From contig OZ029915.1 in NCBI GenBank assembly GCA_964023275.1, positions 21,728,775-21,792,774 on the forward strand: 64,000 bases of DNA. The letters are read 5' to 3'. Shown piece after piece: positions 56,829-64,000 of this stretch. The notes under the pieces were generated by a model. That model did not search any database, had not been told where the DNA came from, and saw nothing but the letters and a program-made list of their open reading frames with translations. The stretch's first letter is position 1. Every line of letters begins with the position of its first letter. Made by a program: the position numbers and the translations under genes. This DNA is from Norana najaformis. Lineage: Eukaryota > Annelida > Clitellata > Crassiclitellata > Hormogastridae.

Positions 56829-56830
<2 letters not shown>
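55570..56830 (-). mobile_element. 5'-truncated LINE with restriction-like endonuclease signature
   Basis: About 1.26 kb on the minus strand lie between (ATT)n at 56831-56865 and (ATT)n at 55528-55569. Only the region after the reverse transcriptase palm remains. R4/Dong-type elements are known to carry a C-terminal restriction-like endonuclease, and Dong inserts into TAA repeats. The flanks and motif here fit that clade, but the assignment is inference. Confidence 0.75.
55642..56830 (-). CDS. C-terminal part of LINE ORF: thumb and restriction-like endonuclease
   Basis: About 396 codons are open to the stop at 55642. The first part (KHDALVLLRTTFSSPKLLH, LPIKAGGLGLRWV, PAFLASAAG) is the post-palm region of a LINE. 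Then comes a C-x-C-x9-H-x3-C cluster (CTCGALV..GSHGLSC), followed by RHACLNDLIHRSL, KRPDGLTLIP and LLWDVTVIDT. CCHC followed by PD and then D about 15 residues later is the layout of the restriction-like endonuclease of R2/R4/NeSL-type LINEs. The Pro-Asp and later Asp would be metal ligands. The frame upstream of 56831 is only poly-Ile from the microsatellite, so the true start is lost. Confidence 0.75.

Positions 56831-56865
<35 letters not shown>
56831..56865. repeat. (ATT)n microsatellite at LINE 5' border
   Basis: Uninterrupted ATT tract abutting the truncated 5' end of the element. Confidence 0.92.
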
Positions 56866-56866
<1 letters not shown>

Positions 56867-56869
56867 AAA

Positions 56870-59015
56870 GCAATAATCATTATGTGTCACTATTAATATA
56901 GTAATGAACGACTAAAATCATTTGGCATATTGAAAGGTTGGTTATTTTTGCTTGGGAAAAACCTAGAGTATGAAATTGTGTGAACCATTAGCTATTTACG
57001 CAAATAATTATGATGGATCCCTGTGCACGCTGTGTATCTGTATATAAACTATATCAGTAGATTACAACATGACAGACAATCATAAACGTCACACATGATG
57101 AAAAAGGTCTTTGCGCATCTGGCTTCTCTTCTGCACGTGTTGATTTATTTAACCCGATTCGGTATGACGTAGGGCCTAATGGAAATATTCCATACAAACA
57201 CGCGGTTACTCAACATTGGACAGATTATTGTATGTTCACAAATGTATAGACCCTTGATATGTGCAATATAAGTGCAGAAAGATTGGTGGATATCTATTGT
57301 GTTAAGTGTGATGGGATGGTCATCGTATGCTTACCTTATTACTCTTTCTTGCCTTGTTTTTCAGAAGTCGTTTTCATCATTAGTTTGATTCGAGTGTTTT
57401 GACATCTATGTCTGTTAGATTCAATCCTCGTTATATATAATCTACCACCTCTGTCTGCGTGCATGTTTTGAATATACCCTCCGTCTTCAGCTCTCCAAAA
57501 ATATCTGCATTTCGATGAACGAACAGTCCATACCTTTCTTCACTCTTCACCAATCCCAGCACATATAGCCAATGATACAACTTATACAGCTATGTCTACG
57601 CGTATCAGAATTTTTATGCAGCGCTTTTAAGAATCTCTAAAAGCGCTGAAACGTAGTTATCTTACATGCTCAAAAAGGTGTTATTATTTTATTTTTTATA
57701 AGCTAGAATTGTTTCAGAAGCTGCTTCTGCATGGAGGAATGTAGAAATTTTAGCAGAAAGCGATCAAATGCAATAGAAAGCACGATGTTTCCGAGTCAGT
57801 GAAGGAAAGTATTGGGCTATGAGGTCTCCAAAAGCTACAGATCGCAGAGTTCGTCTACCCGACTGGCTCAAAACATGTGTGTGTGTGTATGCATGTACGT
57901 ACTGAATATGTGCGTATATATGTGCACGTATTTATACATGGACCAAGTACTGCTTAGACACACATACTCATATATACATATATGTATATAAACATACATG
58001 TAAGTATGTAGCAGCTGAAGAGCCATGTCATAGGATACACTAATAGGTTGATATGCGCTGCGTATATACATAATTATGCATATACAGTATGCACTGAATT
58101 CTCTTAGGCACTTGTTCTTCCGTTTTCCATGATTGTTTTTCTCAATAATATGCTTCTCTTTCCTCCTTTTCCTTTCTCCGTCAAGTCGTCTTTCTCTTCT
58201 CATAATGTTTCGGCATACAGATATTTATAACATCTAGAGTTTTATATTTTATAGTAAATGCTCCATAAACATTCTCTATATATGCTGCGTAAGAATGTGT
58301 CGCTTTACTTTGAAATTCATTATTAGTCAATCCTTCACATTCATAACATTTATGTATATATACAACATATAATGTGTGTAGATATGCATCTGTATATGTA
58401 TGGAGAGCCCTTCGTTATGTACTGACCTCAGTACGAAAGAAGCCGTACTGCCCAACGGAATGCAGAAGTATCACGAGATTACAGTAAGTCAGATAATGAC
58501 TGGCTAATCTGCTCCAGTCAAACGGAATGCCCCGATGGACAGGTTTCATATGAGAGACACGATTGGCGTTCGATCTAATGCGCCGAACGACCTAAATCCA
58601 TCGACCGATGACCCTGGTAGCTCAGAGCGGTCTTAATCTGTCAACTGGCGTCTGAACTTGCTGTGCCTGCATGTTCTCAATCAAATGTTGCAAACTATAG
58701 CGAGGTTTGACAGCTCATAGCAATTTAAAACAACAATCATTACGGCCTTCACACAGATATTAATGTGGCCTGTCATGATAATCAGACATTTCTTTGGCAC
58801 ACTGTGTTCTGTTACCAGACACGCGTTCTGGCCTCACTATTGTGTATATAGTTATTTTCGAAGTCTCGGTCTTTGGAAATTTTATGCATCTGCATAATGC
58901 AATATAGAGCAAATGTAATACTATATCTGGCGCTAGGAGGTTTTACCAGGATGGAGGAGAGGAGAGCAAGAATGATCTATAAATCATTGCAAAATGCAGC
59001 CAATATATATGACAC
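56870..59015. other. No gene seen
   Basis: AT-rich with short (TA)n and (TG)n tracts (57872-57925, 57960-58010). A perfect 10 bp hairpin lies at 57620-57647 (AGCGCTTTTA, 8 nt loop). No coding signal. Confidence 0.5.
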
Positions 59016-59189
59016 TTAATGGAAATAATCGACGGCGGATATAGGGCGTCAGATGATCGTATATTTGAGCCTCGATTTAAGTGTCAGTTCAAGGTAAGCT
59101 TACAGTGTTATTGCTGCATGTCTTACTGCCTCTCTTCTCGCTGGGTTAGCCGCTATCTAATTGGTACACACGTGCGCCGTGCGCACATA

Positions 59190-59367
59190 GAGACTCAAGT
59201 GCACAAACAGAGACACAAGTGCACAAACAGAGACACAAGTGCACAAACAGAGACACAAGTGCACAAACAGAGACACAAGTGCACAAACAGAGACACAAGT
59301 GCACAAACAGAGACACAAGTGCACAAACAGAGACACATGTGCACAAACAGAGACACAAGTGCACAAA
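59190..59367. repeat. 20 bp tandem array, about nine copies
   Basis: Unit agacacaagtgcacaaacag, nearly perfect. The length is not a multiple of 3, so each strand stays open in all frames as a 20-residue repeat. The long frames are artefacts. Confidence 0.95.
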
Positions 59368-59989
59368 GATAGCTCATGCAAAACTACAATTGGAGTAACT
59401 GTACTAATTTACTTTGAAGAAGTTACTATTGGAATATCTGTACTAATTTGCATTTGGAATAATTGTAGGGTCTACTAATTTACTCTCGGAGTGCCTGTTT
59501 GTCATTTACCTGGGCGCATTTAGCAATCTGTCAATTTTCTTAGGCAATAATACATGTAAATTCTTACAAAAATAGTCTTCTGATAATCAAAAAAAATTAA
59601 GTAAAAGTTGTAGTAGCACTGTTCCCACGTTTCTACAACGTTTGTGTTTAAGAGATTCAGCTACCTAAAATAAACTAGTGAAACAGCGTCTAATAGGGCC
59701 ACAGAAGTTGAACTCCGCCACTACCTTGAGTCGGGTAGTGCCAGTCCCAAGCCCGGGCAAAGGGAGGAGTGGCGTCAACGGCCTTTGATGCAATAAGCTG
59801 TCATTAAACATTGGAACTACTACTACACAAACGTAAAATATTAACCATTGCACTAGCATTGTAAAAACGCCAAAACAATGTTACATTATCGATGCTGTAA
59901 CTATTCCTCAATGTTTGTGCAACGTTTTACCAACATAATAAATTTGTTTTTGTTGACGGTTTATCAGAGTATAAAAACTGATAGAATAA

Positions 59990-60470
59990 CGTTTAATAAT
60001 AAATAAATTAGAAACTTCTAGAGCGCCGGTGTCTAATGCACAAGGCAGCAACCGAATTTAAGCCACATTCCGGTCAATATCCAGAAGATCAGTCCAATAA
60101 GACAGAGAGGCATCATACGGCGGATAAGCCAACTGAAAAATGTAAGTCTTAAGTCGAGAACGAAATGACATAAGAGACTGGACATAACGCACTGATGCAG
60201 GAAGAGAATTCCAAAATTTTGGTCCAGCAACCAGAAAAGCTCGCTTACCGAGAACAGTTCTAGTTTCTGGCACACTAAGAAAAAAACATTCACATGACCT
60301 GGTTGAGTAATGATGAGTTTGAGGAGTGAGGACTGATTTTAAGTATTGTGGTTGTCCAGAGTTCAATGTTTTGTAAACTATAAGCCCCAATTTAAAAGAT
60401 ATTCTTTGCTGAATAGGAAGCCAATGCAAGGATTTAAGTACAGATTTAAGTTTGCTCATATTTTGATGTA
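59990..60470 (-). pseudogene. LINE C-terminal fragment with 3' end
   Basis: About 134 codons are open on the minus strand: LKSLHWLPIQQRISFKLGL, VYKTLNSGQPQYL, TRTVLGKRAF, VAGPKFWNSLPASVR and FRSRLKTYIFQLAY. This is the classic C-terminus of an L2/CR1-type LINE. The 3' end reads CGGTTGCTGCCTTGTGCATT, CACCGGCGCTCTAGAAGTT, then an A/T tail at 59990. It is 5' truncated and lacks the RT. Confidence 0.85.
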
Positions 60471-60887
60471 ACAGTTATGATTCTGGCCGAAGAGTTCTGC
60501 ATTCTTTGTTTAATCAACACGCTTCACACAAACGTTGCATGAATCATTACGCTAACGTTAAAATAAAGTCAGAACAACGTTTCATCATCGTTATCGTAAC
60601 GTTTTTGAGGTTTGCATCTAAGCGTTTAATCAATATTAAATCAACTGATAAAAACGTTTTGTAAACGTTTTACGCATACCATATTTCAACGCTGCATTGA
60701 CGTTTGTATGCAGCCTGGGTCCCTCTGGCGAATGCAGACCACAACACTTTCATTGTTTTAAGTATTAAAACATATAGGTATCATAAAAGGAAGAACTAAA
60801 TCACTAATGATAACTGAAATGTCTACTTCATGTAGCGCTATATAAACATAAATAGGCAAACAAAGCAGAAGAGATCTAAACATTTAC

Positions 60888-61086
60888 TGACTCTTCTCTT
60901 GCTGAACCCGTCTTTAGGAAGGACATCTGGACTGTTCTGAGGGCTCTTCTTCGGCGCTGGATCAACTGCGACTGAGCCAGGCTACTTGAACCTTTGAATA
61001 CCACCGGCCTCGAAACAAACTGAGGCTTTCTGTCACGAAACATCACGGTAGAGGGCAGAATATTGTTCTTCTTGCGCAGTCTTGAG
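60888..61086 (-). CDS. Unrecognised candidate exon
   Basis: 199 nt are open in one frame only (the other two have stops) between acceptor gatttttag and donor gtaaat. Phase 2 in, phase 0 out. The 66 codons read SRLRKKNNILPSTVMFRDRK, then SRPVVFKGSS, QRRRRALRTV and MSFLKTGS. It is very basic. I do not recognise a family. It lies 11 kb upstream of PDE4 exon 1 on the same strand. It could be a 5' exon of another PDE4 isoform, although its phase does not fit exon 1 directly, or part of another gene that continues beyond the window. Confidence 0.35.
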
Positions 61087-61436
61087 CTAAAAATCTTTCG
61101 CTATGCTGAGAAATTTATTAAAGTCCTTTCGTTTCTGTTGTGCCTGCACAAATGCAACCATACATGAAAGGTTATAAATGAGCAAGTAAGGAAGTAAGTA
61201 AATAAACGAACACACAGAGCGCTTTCTAAGAACTTTTCGAAGATGCTCCTCACTGGATATTAACGTTCACTAAGCACACAATTCATTTTTGATAATTACA
61301 ATCATATTTTGAGCTAGTTAGTACCGCTTCATAAACTGTGATCTATTTCTGAACATTTCCATTCAGAAACATTTTACTTGATAACAAGTTTTGCCTAAAC
61401 ATTTCCGAAGCAGCGTCTCCAAGCAGCAATTCAGTT

Positions 61437-61490
61437 GAATCGTAATCGTGATCCCGAGATTTCTACAGCGCCCAACGAAAGCCACGTCAC
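61437..61490 (-). repeat. LINE/SINE 3' end, copy of the 8838 end
   Basis: The minus strand reads GGGCGCTGTAGAAATCTCGG, then atcacgattacgatt. It matches 8838-8885. Confidence 0.65.
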
Positions 61491-61499
61491 AGGGACCAG

Positions 61500-63060
61500 C
61501 CCAATCACAGGCGCAATCAGACACAGGATTTTGAACCAGACATTTGACTATGACAATGGACACTGAACGATCGTCGAGTCGAAAGTTATAAAAGAAAAAT
61601 AAAACATAATTTAACAAATCTTGAGCTAAAGTAAACGGCCATCTTTACAATTACTTCATATGTATTTCCATTAGTGTAAAATTTTAGATATTCAATGTTT
61701 ACGTTAGCAAAATATATCACGTACCATCAAGAAGAAAACTATAAATCCAGAAATGGCGTTGATATCAGTTACATTTCAATAAAATCCTCCAAAAACTCTT
61801 GATGAAACGATGAAAAGGTACAAAAAATTGCGAATCTTCACAAACTATTAATTCATATCTAGGCATGGTTAAACTTATACCTATGAAAACTGAAAATCAT
61901 TTAACTGAATATGTGTGTGTGTGTACGTGTCACATCAGAATGAAACTGCGAATAAATACTGGTCTTCACAAAAATCTTTACGGCTAAATAATGATCAGGA
62001 GCTTCATAAGCACGCACCATGCATATGCATGCGAGGCGTCAGGCTATATATCACTGCGCATAGATCATGTCCTGCAGCAAAATCAATTAATGAACTTATT
62101 TTGTTATTCCTAGGACCAGATAGGCATTACAGTACAAAATAACTGTATCTGTACTAGCTTTGCCTACCTGTCTCTGTCTGCAAGTCTGCCTGTACGCCTG
62201 CCTGCCTGTCTGTTTGCCTGTCTACCTGCCTTCCTGTCTGTATCATAAGGACTTGCCAGAGGGAAAGCAAAGCTCTGATCTATCGATGACGCAGTTTATT
62301 CATTTCTTCACTCGACGAATCATGTCCCTGAACAAGGCTGGTATATATATATAGTATATATGACGCATATATTCTGCTATATGTACTATATGCATATATA
62401 TATGAGATAAGCACTTATAGGCTAAGTATACAATTCAAATGCAAAGAAACAAGGCATACATATGCTCGCATACAAAGATAAATAATCCTATAGATTGAAT
62501 AACATCATCGGTCTCTAAGTCTCTCGTCGGCTCTAGTACTCGCCAGCCGTTAATCTGCTCTTTTATGTACAATATACATTTAAAAGCTATTAATGTAGCG
62601 CACTATTTAGTCTATAATACAATATGGCTGAAAATGTAGTTTTTATACGCAGAGACAGATGTAGGATTATAGCATAGCCTTTGTCTGGTTAGACATAGCC
62701 TAGCAATTTGCGAAGACAGCTGGTCTTTGCATCGAAGCTGTGCATATGAAGGATGAGTCAGTTGACTGTTAAACGACACGACGAAGGCAGAGAAGGCGTT
62801 CAGTTCGTTTAGTTCCAGAGGTTTTGGTGTTCAATTGCTGTAACCTCATTTAAGAAGAATTAGGCCTATTAGTCTTTTAGGGCTTCATTTATTGGCAGGC
62901 GACCAGTCTTGTCCCTCGCCAACTGACTCTGAAGCTGAATTCGCTAGATGGAATGAAAGGGCTGTAGATCTTGAGTGATCTGTCAATCATGAAGCTGAAT
63001 CGAACCAAATACTTGTGGAATCAGCACTCATGACCTTGCATATCACAGGCTCAGATTTAG
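61500..63060. other. No gene seen
   Basis: AT-rich; a (CTGCCTGT)-like tract at 62165-62245 and an (AT)n tract at 62341-62405. No coding signal. Confidence 0.5.
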
Positions 63061-63079
63061 TGGAAATTCAGGTAGACGG

Positions 63080-63275
63080 GTGGTGATGATGGTAGGGTCA
63101 TGTTCGTGGTGATGGTGATGGTGATTGTGATCGTAGTCGTGGCGGCGGCTGTAATGTTGATGAGATGGTGGTGATGGCGGTATTGGTGATGGTAGGGGTA
63201 AAGGTGATGACATTGATGGGTAGCGGTAATGGTAGTGTGATGGTGTGGGTGGTGATGATGGTGATGGTGATTGCG
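63080..63275. repeat. (GGTGAT)n-like microsatellite
   Basis: Diverged ggtgatgatggtgatgg words for about 190 bp. Confidence 0.88.
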
Positions 63276-63339
63276 CCGTTGATCACGTTAGCTTTTCAAC
63301 TCTGTGACATGCAGGGTTTGAATCCTGCACAGAGGCTTA

Positions 63340-63690
63340 CATTTAATCTAATCTAATCTAATGAATTCTTTAACGCCGTTATCATAGTGCACAAAGCATC
63401 AATCGATGGTCGCTTTAACAGAACTTGTAGTCAGAATCACAATCCGCTAGAGTAACCCGCTTGAAATCCGATAAGTCAGAGAAAAAACGCGAAGTCAAGC
63501 GGTGGGAAGCAAGTTGAAACATATGAGGTTTAAGTTTAGTTCTGAATGACATTAAAAAACTGAAAGAACGCATTGAAGTGGGCAGCGAATTCCAACGCTT
63601 TGGACCAGCCATCGAGAACGCACGAGAGTCCAACACTGTTTTGGTGCGGATCAGTCGATTGTCAAATATTAACATTGTTCCGATGTTCAA
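63340..63690 (-). pseudogene. LINE C-terminal fragment with (TTAGA) tail
   Basis: The minus frame reads RTKTVLDSRAFSMAGPKRW, NSLPTSMRSF and FRTKLKPHMFQLA to its stop near 63415. It then has CGACCATCGATTGATGC and TAACGGCGTTAAAG, ending in attagattagatt at 63341-63360. Same family as 13548-13990. 5' truncated. Confidence 0.82.
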
Positions 63691-64000
63691 AAACCACTGT
63701 GTGTTCTAAGCATTCTCTTGGGAAGAGTAGCATAACCTCCAAGTCTTAGGCCCCAATTGAACTGCACCAGATTAACCTCAGTTCATTTCCTAGAGGAGAT
63801 CGACGTGGCTCCGTTTTTTATTCGGCGTTCATCACCTGCTTGACTTCTCTTGTTCTGATTATTAATGCGAAAAAAACTTCACAAGTTAGAGAGGAGTGTT
63901 AACGGCAATACATTAGAGAAACAGCAAATATTAAGTTCCAATCAATGCAAACCTTACTTCTGGTCATCTGCATCAGCAGAAAGGTTTCGAAACTATTGGC

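Noticed and set aside
59146..59381. Cys/Leu/Val-rich frames on both strands
   Set aside because: They are the 20 bp tandem array read in different frames.

Overview
The window is animal (metazoan) nuclear DNA. It has AT-rich non-coding sequence, spliced genes with GT..AG introns, many microsatellites and several non-LTR retrotransposons. Gene and repeat content suggest an invertebrate, perhaps marine, but I cannot fix the phylum. The palindrome TAGGCCTA occurs 13 times, which may help as a lineage marker.

Two host genes can be rebuilt exon by exon, and they point at each other. On the plus strand (337-16998) a six-exon gene encodes a monocarboxylate-transporter-like (SLC16/MCT, major facilitator) membrane protein of about 530 residues. 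Its first intron is 12 kb and full of transposon debris. On the minus strand (49611-19816) at least 13 exons encode a long-form cAMP phosphodiesterase of the PDE4/dunce family. It has a PDE4D3-like N-terminus with an RRHS site, UCR1 with an RRES site, UCR2, and the HD-type catalytic domain with its metal ligands and purine-binding Gln. All but one splice phase agree. The exception lies between the UCR1 and UCR2 exons, where either a tiny exon or a shifted acceptor is needed. A broken copy of transporter exon 4 lies between the two genes (17349-17460).

Mobile elements by region: 1203-4791 holds a transposon-like gene of unknown superfamily, split by a 5'-truncated LINE and by one stop codon. 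6780-7525 is a decayed LINE. 10521-12147 is a 1.6 kb unit with about 145 bp inverted ends. 28955-32214 is an apparently intact L2-like LINE inside a PDE4 intron, with a perfect 35 bp target duplication. 33535-34330 is a LINE fragment. 55570-56830 is the 3' part of a LINE with a restriction-like endonuclease signature, flanked on both sides by (AAT)n. Short LINE 3' ends lie at 13548, 36010, 48250, 48980, 54290, 59990 and 63340.

Downstream of 49.6 kb there is no firmly recognised host gene. That stretch is microsatellites, LINE fragments and one unidentified candidate exon (61086-60888, minus). I saw no tRNA, rRNA or CRISPR. Splice sites and protein families were read by eye and from memory; no alignment was run.
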